Shown: positions 1 to 11,953, counted from the stretch's first letter. The stretch: DNA of 64,000 bases from Dillenia suffruticosa (GCA_033439265.1 JAVTVX010000031.1:2775501-2839500); one strand, 5' to 3'. Made by a program: numbers and translations. Notes: a model not told the origin generated them from the letters alone.

Positions 1-550
1 CTGTATATCCAACTGAAACTCTATTTGTCGGAGAAGACTTGGTCGACAATTTTATCACTTTTTTCTCACGATTTTCGTTCATCTCCGTATTCTATTTCCG
101 TTGTAGTGGTAGTGGGACAAAAAGATATAAGAAGTTTTCTTAAGTTAGCCTAGGAACACATTTACCAATAAACAGTCTTTCTATGTGCTTAGTTGTCTAG
201 AAAAAGGAAATCATAAAGCGATTTATCCGATTTCTAGTGTCAACTCATCACCTGGCAAGCATTTGATGGCATGGTAGAATTAGCCGATTAGCTTGCTAAT
301 TCTATAAAAGCAATAAACAAAAATGCAGTTGCCCAATATAGTAGAATAGAACCAAAAGGCCAAAAAGCTCATCAATTACATACATAACAATCCTTCATGT
401 TCTAACTCATGATGTCTCTATAACATATAACCGTGGCCTTCATTGTATCCTGGAAACTATTTAGAATCCATGGAAATGGCATTGCAGAACATGATTACAT
501 TCACCATTTCTACTATTTTTTAGCACTTAATAGGAGCAAAAGCTTTTACA
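1..550. other. Intergenic flank, no gene seen
   Basis: AT-rich sequence left of the copia insertion. It is continuous with 7591 onward once the element and one target duplication are removed. Short open frames near position 1 match no family I recognise. I see no RNA gene or repeat here. Confidence 0.4.
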
Positions 551-555
551 TCTTC
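551..555. repeat. Target site duplication, left copy (TCTTC)
   Basis: TCTTC directly precedes the TG of the 5' LTR. The same five bases follow the 3' LTR at 7586-7590, as expected for a 5-bp staggered cut by a copia integrase. Confidence 0.9.
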
Positions 556-1041
556 TGTAGGTTATTTATGCCCATTGTGGGGCAATTTGGTAAGAATGAG
601 ATAATGGGGTAACTCCCATTATTACTTACCAATATTAACCAATATTATTTGGTAACTCCCAAATCTTAACCCTAATGGAGATGATTCTCTTGATTCAATT
701 GAGAAAGTATTATTCCTACCTTGTGTGTGGAGAGCATCCATGGGCAACTATGATGGAGGCTAGGGTTTCGTACACTTCTCTAGAGAGAGAAAAAATAGAG
801 AGAGGGATGGAGATTTTCGCGTAGGAAAATCTCCCATCGTCAGACGATTCACCGGACACGAGGGTTGAGGCGTCGTGGATTTGAGGTGGTGGTTCGATTG
901 CGTGATCACCATCCGACCGTGCGATCCGTTCGAGGGACATCGCGACACGGTGGATTTTGGAGACCGCCCAATAGAGGTATTTATCCCAAAAATTCCGAAT
1001 CTATTTAATTCACGCTTTCGCATGCGCGATTAAATCCAACA
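556..1041 (+). repeat. Copia 5' LTR
   Basis: 486 bp, TG...CA ends, identical to 7100-7585 except at three positions. It contains a pyrimidine/purine-rich stretch near 780-810 and no convincing coding frame. Open frames read on the reverse strand here recur in both LTRs and are coincidental. Confidence 0.95.
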
Positions 1042-1061
1042 TTGGTATCAGAGCGGGTTGG
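1042..1061 (+). other. Primer binding site (tRNA-iMet type)
   Basis: TTGGTATCAGAGCGGGTTGG begins directly after the 5' LTR. TGGTATCAGAGC is the usual plant copia primer site, complementary to the 3' end of initiator tRNA-Met. Confidence 0.9.
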
Positions 1062-1555
1062 ATTTAATTTAAAATAATTTTCGGAATTATTTTTTGGGGT
1101 TTAAAATTTTGGGGTCCGGATCACGGATGAATTTCGTATATCCGAGAACACCGTAGGAATACCCATGGCCCAAGGATTACAAAACTAACTTTTGTTTAAT
1201 TTTCCGAGCATGTTTGGGCCATGAAAAGTCCGGTCGAAGTTTGCGACCGTACGGACATGAAAACCTTAGATCTGTGGCCTTAGAGGGCGGATCGATGCAT
1301 GAAAAAATTATAAATGTGTTCCTTGCATCTAGATCTATTGTTTTATGTCTTTTATTGTGAGTTTTGGGTGCCGGAAACTGGGATTTCCGAATGGCCACGG
1401 AGGGCCGCGACTGGGGTGGTTGAATCCCACCATTTTTGGGCTTAAATCCTCCTAAAATCGAGTGTAGGATGTTTGGACGATGCCCACAAATTTTTTCCAG
1501 TCGAAAAATGCAAGAAACAACAGTCGGAATCGAGTTTTCCAGAAAACGGGTCGAA

Positions 1556-2080
1556 GAACCCGTTACAGGACCCGTCGGGCGAAGAAGACCCGACCCCGAC
1601 CCGCGGGCGCGTGAGACAGACGCTCCAGAAGGCGCGTCTGACTGGCGCGTGTAGTACACGCGCCACACAGGTGCGTGAACAGGCAGGGGTCAGCGGCCGG
1701 GTCGGACCCTGACCCGGACCGACACGCCACCGACTCGACCGGGTAGGGTCGGACCGTTGACCGGGTCAACGGGTCAACCCTGACCCCGTTGACCAACCCG
1801 GTCAAAACCCGGCTCAACGCGGCTCAGCGCGTGACAGCGCGTGAGCCGCGCGCCGCGACTGGGCGCGCGTGAGCCGAGCCGGCCCTGGCGCGTGGCAGTG
1901 CGTCTGAGCCGCGCCGCGCGTCTGGCGCGTGAGCCAAACTGCTGCCAGCGCGTGGAGGCGCGTGGCAGCGCGTCGAGGCTTACCGCCGGCGTGTGGAGGC
2001 GCGCGGCGGCGCGTGGAGTGCACCGCCGGCGAGCGGCGGCGCGTGTGGGCCCCCGGGTGGCGCGTGAAGTCGCTCAAAAT
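1556..2080 (+). other. Extreme GC-rich leader block inside the copia element
   Basis: About 500 bases of very high GC and CpG content stand out against an AT-rich window. They are built from shuffled short words such as GCGCGTG, GGAGGCGCG and CCGCCGGC. The block lies between the primer site and the first gag-like sequence, so it sits in the transcribed leader or an extended gag. Long open frames on both strands reflect the scarcity of stops in GC-rich DNA, and none resembles a known protein. It may be an acquired fragment or a structured RNA leader. Confidence 0.75.
1757..1805. promoter_or_regulatory. Cluster of five W-box cores (TTGAC)
   Basis: TTGAC occurs at 1757-1761 and 1789-1793 on the forward strand. 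Its complement GTCAA occurs at 1765-1769, 1773-1777 and 1801-1805. Five cores of the WRKY-factor site lie within 49 bases in alternating orientation, in a block that could also fold on itself. WRKY-driven stress activation of plant copia elements is known; function here is inference, because these cores lie downstream of the LTR. Confidence 0.35.
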
Positions 2081-2319
2081 TGAATTTTTTCAATTTTTGG
2101 GGGATCCTATATCCATAAATGTGACTTTTTGTGGGTTTTTTTTTTGTGTGCCGAATCACAATCCAAATGGTAAGATGCGATTCCAAGTTGTGGTGTATGG
2201 TGTCCGTTGACTCATACGCTCGCTTTGGGGTCGTACTCAAGTCATTTTGGTCTTGATGATTCGTAGGGCGTACAAAAATGTGATAATAAGCATCTCCAAG
2301 TCACATATATCTCTCTTAA

Positions 2320-3120
2320 TGCGTTGAGAACTGTCGTATTAAATTTTTGCAAGGAGAGCAAACTGAATGATGTGATCTACGCGATATTATCAGAAGATTC
2401 AGTTTATTCTCGAGATGCAAAATCTAACGGGAATCTGAGGCACGAGATGATGGGCCTCAGGGTGGGCACCGCGCCTCAGAATATACGAGATAAAGAGATC
2501 TATCGTGTATGGTATAAAAGAATTGCCAAGTTAGGGCAATGCTTATCGGTGGCATATACGATGACTTAATTTCGTTTTTCGAGTCATATTCTATGAACAT
2601 GTCGGTTCGACTCGTCCCAAAAGAGCATAGTGTTGCTCTCTTCGGCTCCTATGTGAGGATGCAGAAGAAAAGGGTTAATCATACAATGAAACAAATGTCG
2701 AGTATGATCACCGAGTTAATATATACGGACGAGTAAATTTCGGATGAAATTTAGGTACTGGATGTGATCCAGTTTTTTACCTAATTCATGGGAAACCGTG
2801 AAATCCTATCTCACATTTGACGAAAGTATACGTGCTTTCGTTGACGTGAATACGTATTGTGAGCTCGATGAGGAGCACCTAGAGGCGTGTAGGCCACACT
2901 CGAGTCATGCTTATTCAGAGGAGTCGAGTAAGGACTTCCCCGGCGCTAAGCCAATAGCATAAGCAGGCGAACGAGACTCGAGATCTAGGTAATAAAATCA
3001 TCCGAGAAAACCGACAACGAGGTACAAGAACGCAAGAAGAAGGAATTTGATTAGACCAAAGTAAATTGCTACGTTTGAGGTAGATTTGGTCATTTCGCTC
3101 GTGAGTGTGACGAGCAGAAA
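2320..3120 (+). pseudogene. Copia gag remnant with broken zinc knuckle
   Basis: The clearest gag signature is at 3067-3108. It reads as C-Y-V-stop-G-R-F-G-H-F-A-R-E-C, a CX2CX4HX4C nucleocapsid knuckle in which the second cysteine codon has become TGA. Upstream there are only short open frames (2324-2569, 2539-2736) in different phases. In the family Gag forms the virus-like particle and binds RNA; this copy cannot make a functional protein. Confidence 0.6.
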
Positions 3121-3194
3121 TTAATATCCTTTTTCTTTACGTGGTTTGAGATTTGTCTCATTCACTATAATACTCGCTGATTTCTCTCCTTTGA

Positions 3195-5945
3195 AATCAG
3201 GAGCAACCGACCACGTAACTCGAGACAGGAGTGCGTAAATATAGTTCCGTCAAGTGAATCCTTAAGTTTGGAGGATTTACGTTAAGGACAGAGCATTTGT
3301 CGTTGTCAGAGGGAACGACACTTGCTATGACGTCCTCAATATTGTAGGCATTCGACGGATCTACAATTTTGTACCTTGTCTAAAATTGACTACGAAATGC
3401 GTGAAATTATTCCCTTGTTTTTAATACGACAATTTCCTAAATAATTCTGTTTTTAATCCATGATGGAATGTATGCACTGGGTGTTACTCCTAATGGTTTT
3501 TTGTCGTTCTATTATTGTCTTTACATTTGATTGCGTAGATGATAATGTAAATGAATGACAAAGTAGACTTAGACACATGGGGTAAGAGATGATGAATCGG
3601 TTAGTAGCGAGAGGTTTCTTGGACCCGCTGACCAGATTCGAGTTACCCGTATGTGAGTTTTGTCTAGCCAACAAAATGACGAGAAAACCATTAGGCGATG
3701 CAATGAGAGCTGGGACTCCATTGCGGTTAACTTTTATGCCTTTCTTTATTTTTGTGGTCTTATGAGCATGAGAGCCAGAAATAGAGTTGTGTAGATAATA
3801 ATAGACGCTTACATGCGTTTCGGTTCATTTATTTGATCTCGCATAAGTCTGAGACATTAGACTGTTTCAGGAGGTTTATAAGCGAGATTGAGAATCAGTT
3901 AGATTTGAGAGTAGAGACTCTCAGAACCGAGCGAGAACGCAAGTATTCGTGTAAACTACACATGTGACTCTGTTTCGATAAGAGTATTACGAGACTACTG
4001 ACTAGTAGTCAGTTCCCCATTGAGCTTTGGACAGGGAGGCAGCCTGACCTTAGCCACTTGAGGTTATGGGGTTGTGCCACGATTTCTCGCATTCACACGG
4101 TGAGTTAGACCCGCGAGAAAATATGTGTTCCTAGGCGAACACGAACAGCACTATAATCGAGACTGAGTCTCGTAATACTATATTTCTTGAGAATGATTTC
4201 CCTAAGAGAGGTGAAATCAATTAGGACCTTACCCTTTATGCGATGGATGAGCCTAGTGGCTCGGGGAGCCCAGCGGCGGGATACAAGAATCCACTACGGA
4301 TCTTGATCTCAGTGGGAGCGATCCATCAAGAGGTAAAGATTTTTCTCTCCTCCTAAGAGTGTCGAGAATGCGTTAAACGTTGTTTTCTCGATTGAGGGTG
4401 AGACCCTCGTTGCGACTCTAGAGGATGATGAGAACTTTAAAATGGTCCAAAAGGCTCTCGAGAGTTCTGCAAAAGATACAAAATGCCGTTTAATGAAGGC
4501 CATAAATGAAGAGAAGGAGTTGATGAGAATCAATAGGGTCTGGGACCTAGTTGATTAGCTTGAGGGCGGAATGACTATTGGGAACAAGTAGGTTCTCAAG
4601 GTCAAGATAAAGGTTAACGGATTGATGAAGAGGTAAAGGACCCGTCTAGTAACCAAGGGTTACACTTAGACTGAGGGGTGGACTATCGAGGAGTCATAGT
4701 CCAATTTATCTCGATCCGTTTATCTTTCAGCGATTGTCACGAACATGGATCTAGAGTCACATCACAAGGACGTAAAGACCACTTTCGTATTGGAAGTGAC
4801 AAGGACGTAAAGACCGCTTTCGTATTGGAAGTATAGATGAGGCGATCTACATAAAGCATCCCTCTGGGTTCGTTCTAGTAGATCAGGTGTATAAGGTCTA
4901 TTGATTTTAGAAATCAAAATACGACCTTAAGCCATCATCTAGACAGCGGCGCATGGATTTCACGAGAAGGTGATATCTTATGGTTTTGTAATGATCGAGT
5001 AGGATCATTGTATATATCTGATACGTCCCGATGACTCCTTTATGAGCATGTTCGCATATGTAGGTGACATTCTGTTAGCTGGGAACAACAGAGATTATCT
5101 AATGACCATTGTAACATGGTTATGAGGTTTTAGTTCATTCTCAGATTTTGGATCCATAGGGATCGCTTGAGAATGGTGTTGACTCTTTAACAAGAGTTTT
5201 ACATCAGGTAGATTCTTAAGCATTTCGAGAAGAGCGATGACAACCTAAAAGATACTCTAATCGCTAAAGATAAAAAGACTTGAATCTTGACACATGCCCT
5301 AAAATTTATAAAGAAATAAGGGAGATGAGTAGAATCCCTTATTCCAGTGCAAAATACATTTCTAGTGTATGCGAGAGGCATACATGCCAGACGTTTATTT
5401 AGCAGTCGATCTGGTGAGTAGGTATTAATAGAATCCTGAAAGGGATCACTGTAGAGCAGTGAAAAAGGATTCTGAAATATCTCATTTGAACTGCGGATCT
5501 CTCCATGTGTTACGGATGAGGTGATTTGCGTTTTGTGGTTGAGATTCAGATACTGACTGGGAGTAGTGATCTGAATAAACGCAAATGGTTTTATCTTCTT
5601 AGAGCAGTAAGAAGAGAACCCGAATATCTCTATTTACGATAGAGACTGAGCTAGTAGTATGCTCAATTACAGTTCATGAGAATGGTTGGCTTCAGAAATT
5701 TTCTGGAAGACTTAGAGGTTGTGACAGATAGTGGGAGGTCAGTGATGATTATTGTGATAATCAGACCGACACTGTCAACAAATGAGACCCTAAGTATAAT
5801 AGTAAAGCCACATTAATACCGAAGACCACTATGAGAGATATTACCGAGAAGGGTATTGTGATATCTAAGTACAACTCAGCATGAGAGCTGATCTCTTCAG
5901 AAAACCCGTTGTGAGAGATTCCTTTGTGAGATAAGGAATCATTGG
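3195..5945 (+). pseudogene. Copia pol remnant (protease, integrase, RT, RNase H)
   Basis: Readable fragments, in order: protease-like GATDHVTRDRSA (from about 3200); GAG-pre-integrase, with MNRLVARGFLDPL and a CEFCLANKMTRKP zinc motif (about 3590-3690); integrase core fragments (about 3750-3970), including a stretch resembling RFISEIENQLD across shifted frames; reverse transcriptase, with a WVLKVKI-like start (about 4585), EAIYIKHPSGFV (about 4840-4880) and a YVGDILLAGN box (about 5060-5090) in place of the usual YVDD motif; and RNase H fragments to about 5945. Many stops (for example where Gln or Arg codons are expected) and several indels break every domain. A 35-bp duplication sits in the RT region. 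Confidence 0.85.
4764..4833 (+). repeat. 35-bp tandem duplication within the dead RT gene
   Basis: Two adjacent 35-base units (4764-4798 and 4799-4833) differ at two positions. They duplicate the segment just before the EAIYIKHP motif, adding a frameshifting 35 bases to the reverse transcriptase. This is typical of replication slippage. Confidence 0.85.
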
Positions 5946-7089
5946 GTTTAGTGTACTTTAACATTTCTCCTTATATACTGTTTTAGATGCTTATTTTAAT
6001 ATATGACATGTATGCATTATTGAGTCACATATTTATTTCATGCATCATTTGTTGTCATATATTATGATCTTGTGATAAAAGATGTGTCAGGCAGGCGTGG
6101 TTGACTCTCTCACACGAGTGACCACCTCCGACTCTGAGTGAGCGGAGATGAGACGGATTCTAGTTGTAAGAGGCTTTGAGAGTAGCCCTACTAGAACATA
6201 AGTCGCCCTGATATGTGTTCAGGATGAGATCATATGCGATATGACCGGCATGGAAATACCCACATCCATGTTGCCTGTAAGCAGCCAGGTATGAGATCTC
6301 AGATATCACCTGCGATTTGTGATATTGTCTCTGAGTTGCTCTCTCTGAGATCTCTGGGTAAAGTCTTATGTGTAGACTGAGTCCCGTACCTGTACAGTGT
6401 TAGAGAAATCTGACATATGCCCTTTGAGAGATGGGGGAATAACACTGTGGCACGTGTTTCATACCACGTGTGATGAGACGACCATGGGATAGTGGGAGCT
6501 ATTATTTGAGACGATAGTTTGATCATGATTCCCGTTCCCACTGTGTGAGACCTGAGATCCATTGGGTGGGATCTCTTATGCCCTTATTACTTTCGGCTGT
6601 CTCTAGAAGTATTGGTTCAGTGTTGCTACTTTAGTCTGTTTACCTATGGCCCGGAAGATAAATTGAGGTCTAAGGGGCAGGTCTAGGAAAGCAGCTGAAT
6701 TGAGACCGATAGATTCGAGTTTGGGAAAAGGAAGGCTAATAGACATTACATCATTGTCATGTATTCATAGGTCGACCTATTATGTTAATTCATGTTGGGA
6801 TTCAAATATAATAATGAATACATAGTCGAGTAAATTGATTGGGGATCACTTTCGATGAGGAAAGTGGCTCGATGGATGTAAATGCATTGAGTCTGGGGTA
6901 TAGCGAGTTATTTTTTATACTAACAGTGACTACTCGATCATCCTAACAGGTGTATCGAGAAGTCTTTGCTTGCAGGTGTACTCGCCGGTCGCACGACGCC
7001 CAATCCAGTATGAAAGTCCAGTAGGGTGATGCGATAGATTGCATGAGTTGCGATCTTGTGATTGACGAAAATGAAATGCCCTAATGTGC

Positions 7090-7099
7090 AAGTGGGAGA
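7090..7099 (+). other. Polypurine tract
   Basis: AAGTGGGAGA directly abuts the 3' LTR. This is the expected position of the plus-strand primer for copia reverse transcription. Confidence 0.8.
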
Positions 7100-7585
7100 T
7101 GTAGGTTATTTATGCCCATTGTGGGGCAATTTGGTAAGAATGAGATAATGGGGTAACTCCCATTATTACTTACCAATATTAACCAATATTATTTGGTAAC
7201 TCCCAAATCTTAACCCTAATGGAGATGATTCTCTTGATTCAATTGAGAAAGTATTATTCCTACCTTGTGTGTGGAGAGCATCCATGGGCAACTATGATGG
7301 AGGCTAGGGTTTCGTACACTTCTCTAGAGAGAGAAAAAATAGAGAGAGGGATGGAGATTTTCGCGTAGGAAAATCTCCCATCGTCAGACGATTCACCGGA
7401 CACGAGAGTTGAGGCGTCGTGGATTTGAGGTGGTGGTTCGATTGCGTGATCACCATCCGACCGTGCGATCCGTTCGAGGGACATCGCGACACGGTGGATT
7501 TTGGAGACCGCCCAATAGAGGTATTTATCCCAAAAATTCCGAATCTATTTAATTCACGCTTCCGCATGCACGATTAAATCCAACA
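7100..7585 (+). repeat. Copia 3' LTR
   Basis: 486 bp, the same length as the 5' LTR, differing at 7407, 7562 and 7570 by transitions. It is followed directly by the TCTTC target duplication. Confidence 0.95.
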
Positions 7586-7590
7586 TCTTC

Positions 7591-9830
7591 CATGCTTGAA
7601 CCAAAAGTGGGAACTTTACATTCAAAAGGAAGGGTTGATCCAATCTAAATTGCATTATTATTCCAACCAACATAAAAACTCATAAGATTATAGATTTGAA
7701 GGCAAGACAAATCTGATCATTGTGTGGCCTCCAATAATTATCCTTTTGTTCTTCGCTTCCATTCCGATACGATAAATCATGTCAGTTGTTTATGTTTGCC
7801 ACATAAAGCTACCAAAAAAAAAATTCAGCTCACTTGAAAATCAATCTAACATGCAGAAGTGTGAGTTTCGCTTTAATTCATGATAAAGCCATCAAAACTG
7901 GTCGATGTCAAGTACTCTCCTATATTCCTGTCCCGGATTTGGGAACCTTTTAAATGAACATAGCTATATCAGTTGAAACAACCCCAAAGCCATAAATAAC
8001 TTAGAAGAAGAACCAGCTAGCTTTCTCAATGATCTTAGATCCTGAAAAACTAGTTGCAAGTGTTGCAAGGGCAAGTGAACTTGGTGTTCTTCTGGACAAG
8101 TTAACTGCGATAAGGAACATAGTTGCACGGTATAGTACCAACACAAGTAAAGTATAGTTATTAGTACAGTTTGTACAATCCTAGAGATTATTCACAATCT
8201 TTCAACGCATTTGTTGCAATATAGTAAGGTTGTATTTTTGTACCAGTTTCAGCTAGCTTATCTAATAAAAACTTTTAAAGTTGTATTAATGTCTTTTGTG
8301 TGCTGTTTCAAGAGTACAAAGGTTCAGCTGGCTATACGTAGAGAGAGAGTTGCCTCTCATGATGTATTTTAATCAGCTTTGAATCAAAAGAAGTTATGGT
8401 AGGCTTCTTATTCAATATGCTTGACAAATACTGATGAAAAAGGAGAGAGCAACATGCATTTCACTTGTTAATAACTTGCAGAAGTTAGATTTATAATGGT
8501 AAATAAGTTAAGGTCAAACAAATTATTAAGCTCGTTAATTGCATGATAGACTGTTTTCAAGTTGATCATGTACTTGGATGTGGCTTAAGATCAAGGTGTA
8601 TATTTGGATGATATACCTAGCTGCCAATTGCTGAATTTGAGGGTGAATACTTGAGTGATCTCATGAATTGATATTTTCTATGACTAAAAACTCTTATTCT
8701 TGAAGTTTGGAGTTTTTCATTTTTTTTATTGGAACACCGGTATCTAAATTATCCAACTAATATGATTCGAGTATTATGAAACTTAATTTAGAAACAGACT
8801 CTTCTGATACTTTTTTTTTATTCTCAAAAGTCGAATTCAATATTTTAATTAAAAGAGTTTAGTATTCTATCACTAAATTCACGGGAAGTCAGTGAAATTT
8901 GGAGTTCGATGATACTATTTTTTCTTATATAAAAAAACTCGAGATTGAGATCTTCATAAGAGGGAGAGGAGATAGTACTGTTTGAGCTAAACTTCATTCA
9001 CAGTTCATTGATTAATGTTATTCCATGCATTAACTTGCTATTGAAATTTACTACATTTCCACTTACACAGCATGTCACGTCTTTTGTTAGCTCAATAAGT
9101 TGAGGGTGTACCCTAAATGTGTGAGCAGATGGCCCCCTAAAAGTACAAAAAGGATAATGTCATGTAAACAAGAAGTAAAGAATAAAAATCACTTAAAGTA
9201 GATTGAAAGGGATGTTTTCCTTGGTGCTTTTTTTTAATCCTTGAAATACTATGTTATATTATAAATGAATGAGCTATTAATAGACGTTGACTTTTGTGGC
9301 CATACGTGGTAGAGTCTCTTTTTTACCACCGTACAACGTGCTAGGGTTCTCATAAATATTCTAAACAAATCTTGTCATCATATATCAAGCAAACTATATA
9401 ACAATATAAAGATAAAGATCTAATAATAAAATATTAAATTTTTTTTAAATAAAATTTTAGATTTAAGTTTTGAAAATAAAAAAACAAATATGAAAAAGTC
9501 AGCCTTTTAATTAGACTTCATAATTACTCGAACCGAATTAATTAAATTTTTATATTTTCATATATCGATAATCAAATATAAAAAAAATATATATACACGA
9601 AAGCAAGATATTCGGAACATATGAAACAAGCGAAGAAAAGAAAGGCGTTGACTTATGTGGATGATGCTTATTATTTTTTTGTTATCGATCTTTGACTTTT
9701 TTTTGCCGGCATTAATATTACTCCGATATATATTTACCCTGGAATTCAAATCATTTTAAGTATCTTTTAAAAAAATGATGAGATTCGCCAAAGCAATCCT
9801 CAAAAGATAAAGATTTTACATTCTTCTCTA
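7591..9830. other. AT-rich intergenic DNA, one exon-like segment
   Basis: Mostly low-complexity AT-rich sequence with no recognisable gene, RNA or element termini. The only protein-like stretch is the exon-like segment at 8038-8129, listed separately. Confidence 0.4.
8038..8129 (+). other. Possible orphan exon of unknown gene
   Basis: The segment is preceded by an AG acceptor-like site after pyrimidine-containing sequence (TTCTCAATGATCTTAG) and followed by a GT donor-like site. In one frame it reads without stops as PEKLVASVARASELGVLLDK followed by LTAIRNIVAR, an amphipathic, leucine-rich and alanine-rich composition unlike random AT-rich DNA. I do not recognise the family and found no convincing neighbouring exons. 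It could be a relic gene fragment or chance. Confidence 0.25.
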
Positions 9831-10086
9831 TGGGTGGCGGATCCGGAATTCAAGGGTAATGGGCAAAATATATTCATAAAATGGAATGATATATATTTTT
9901 AAGACACAAAAACAACACAGTAATTCAATAATTAAACATACCAAAAATATATTTTACATTACACCATATAAAGAATTGAGAGTACATATAAATTAACTAT
10001 ATAATAAAATAACTAAACTTTACATTTGTTCTCTCCTAGGTTTCATTCTTTGGAACCGTTGCAAGATGGATTCTGCCACACCCCCA

Positions 10087-10210
10087 ACCCTCAGATCGAG
10101 TACGTGACAAATGTCGCGTCATCTCAAAATATGAGTGAGCCTAACCCACACACCAAAATATCACAAATTATTCATCAATATCCTTATATTTTTTAAACCA
10201 TCTATTTTTT
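10087..10210 (-). repeat. Left terminal-repeat copy of the gypsy remnant
   Basis: Direct repeat of 12203-12345 with many substitutions. The shared core is GACAAATGTCGCG followed by TAACCCACACACCAAA. It would be part of the 3' LTR of the reverse-strand element. Confidence 0.55.
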
Positions 10211-10671
10211 AAACCATCAATAAGCACACAGATATCATCACCAAAGATTTTTATTGTACCTAATAGTATAAACTATTAAATAATTATTACTTAATATCTA
10301 AAATATATAGTTCATGCATGACTTCTCATAATATTTTATTATACTACACAATTAGTTCATACATGACTTCTCATAATATCTTATTATACTACACAATTAT
10401 GGACATATTATATATTTTCCTACTATGGGATTTACACTTCTACATATGATTTTATTATCATATAACAACATAATCATACATATATCTCTTCACATGGAAT
10501 TTAAGTTCAAATTGGTTCATAAATTTACTTCTAACATGCCAAATTATCAACATAAAAATCATATAAAAAACTTATATTACATTCTAAGTTACCAAATCTA
10601 ACTTTAAGAGGATATACCTATGATTATATACGGATTGCTCTAGGCTTCCTTATTAGTCATTGTATAGATTC

Positions 10672-11953
10672 TCATTTGAGTTTTTGGTTGGGATGTTGAG
10701 GAGGAGGGGCCACCGTGTTGCTCCCGATCCCGGTCCGTGGAGCAGTACTAACCAACGGTGTAAGGGCATTTGATTGACCACTTCTTAAGCCACTCAGGTG
10801 GTTTTGACTCAAATGACCTTCATGTCCACCTAGACCCAGTTCGGAACAAATATCGTGGAAATGTCTTACCTTTCCACATTGGTAATACTTTGTAGGCTCA
10901 GTATATGGTCCGGGGTGAAATCTCTTGCAATTCCGACAAGACTCTTTCCTCGACCCCGTTGACTTGCTCCTGGATGCAGCACTAGAAGTGGGAGTATCAA
11001 ATTTTGACAGTTGTTGGCCTTTTGGAGAGCCAAATTGAGGCACCACCATAGGAGCCCGTACTTCTATTCTTCTTAGAGTTTTGGCCCGATGTGAATCTGA
11101 ATCTTCTCTTCTTACCATGACCATCTCTAACCCTTTCCCACTCAATTACCATCTTCTCAGCCCTCAAAGCCAATTCTAGAATATCTTAAAATGTATGCCC
11201 CTTTGTTATCGACATCTTCTCCCTTATGTTCAAGTTAAACTTCGATTCAAATTTTGCACATAAAGACTCTTTGGAGTTCACAAATTATGGAGCATATATA
11301 GTTAGCTCTCTTAGCTCTGTCTCATATTCCGCCACAGTTCTATTCCCATGTGTTAACTTGAAGAATTAGTCCCTCTTTTGATCCCTATAGAACCGAGTGT
11401 AGTATTTCTCTTAAAAACCCTCAAGAAATTTTCTCCAAGCAGGAGGAGTAGAGGTCTTACCCTTGACATTCTCTCACCAAGTCCAACAGCTTCATAGCTA
11501 CCCACAAATTCATCTCATTATCCAACCTCATATCGGTGATGGTCTCTTGGATTCGGCCAATTCAATTCTTGGCTACTGAGGCATCACACATACCCGAGAA
11601 TATTTTACATCCAAGTTGTCACGCATCTTTAATCAATTTCAACAACTCAATGGTAGGGCAATCCATTGAAGCAACAACTGTAGGAGGAGGTGGTGCCATT
11701 GGGGCACTCGGTGCGAAGGTAGAAGTTGGAGGTAGAGGAGGAGCCTATGGTAGAGTTTGCATTTGAGCCCTATAGGCCATCTACCACTCTCACTTGTTGG
11801 AGTACAACAAATAGTGGGGCTGGAGTCTCGATTGGTGGAACCAGGTGAGTAGGAATTGTTGGAAGCACATGCGAGAATGATACGGCCTCTGGTCAATGAG
11901 ATAGAGTAGAAAAAATTTTATTCGGATTTCTCATTCTTCTTTGAGGAGGCATA
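10672..11953 (-). pseudogene. Ty3/gypsy gag pseudogene
   Basis: Read in reverse, it starts at about 11953 with MPPQRRMRNPNK, a typical gypsy Gag start. Through several frames it continues past a retrotransposon-gag-like region (about 11400-11170) to a basic linker. The nucleocapsid part has CRNCKRFHPG followed by KYYQCGKVRHFHDIC, one intact CX2CX4HX4C-like knuckle with small deviations. The last 157 codons (11145-10672) remain open; the rest has stops and frameshifts. Gag would form the particle and bind RNA in a functional element. No pol gene follows. Confidence 0.75.

Larger units (their letters stand above)
556..7585 (+). mobile_element. Complete Ty1/copia LTR retrotransposon, coding region dead
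   Basis: The element is bounded by two 486-bp direct LTRs (556-1041 and 7100-7585), each starting TG and ending CA. The 5-bp TCTTC is duplicated at 551-555 and 7586-7590. An initiator-Met-type primer binding site follows the 5' LTR and a purine tract precedes the 3' LTR. Between them, traces of gag zinc knuckle, protease, GAG-pre-integrase, integrase, reverse transcriptase and RNase H occur in that order, with integrase before RT, which is the copia arrangement. All domains carry stops and frameshifts. By eye the LTRs differ at only three positions, all transitions: 863/7407, 1018/7562 and 1026/7570. The insertion is therefore recent although the proteins are dead, so it was probably mobilised in trans. 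Confidence 0.95.

Noticed and set aside
716-1023. Reverse-strand open frames repeated at 7260-7567
   Set aside because: They are the same LTR sequence read twice; no family similarity, and copia LTRs are non-coding.
1841-2210. Overlapping long open frames on both strands in the GC-rich block
   Set aside because: Stop codons are AT-rich and therefore rare here. The translations are Arg/Ala-rich shuffles of the same words, with no domain.
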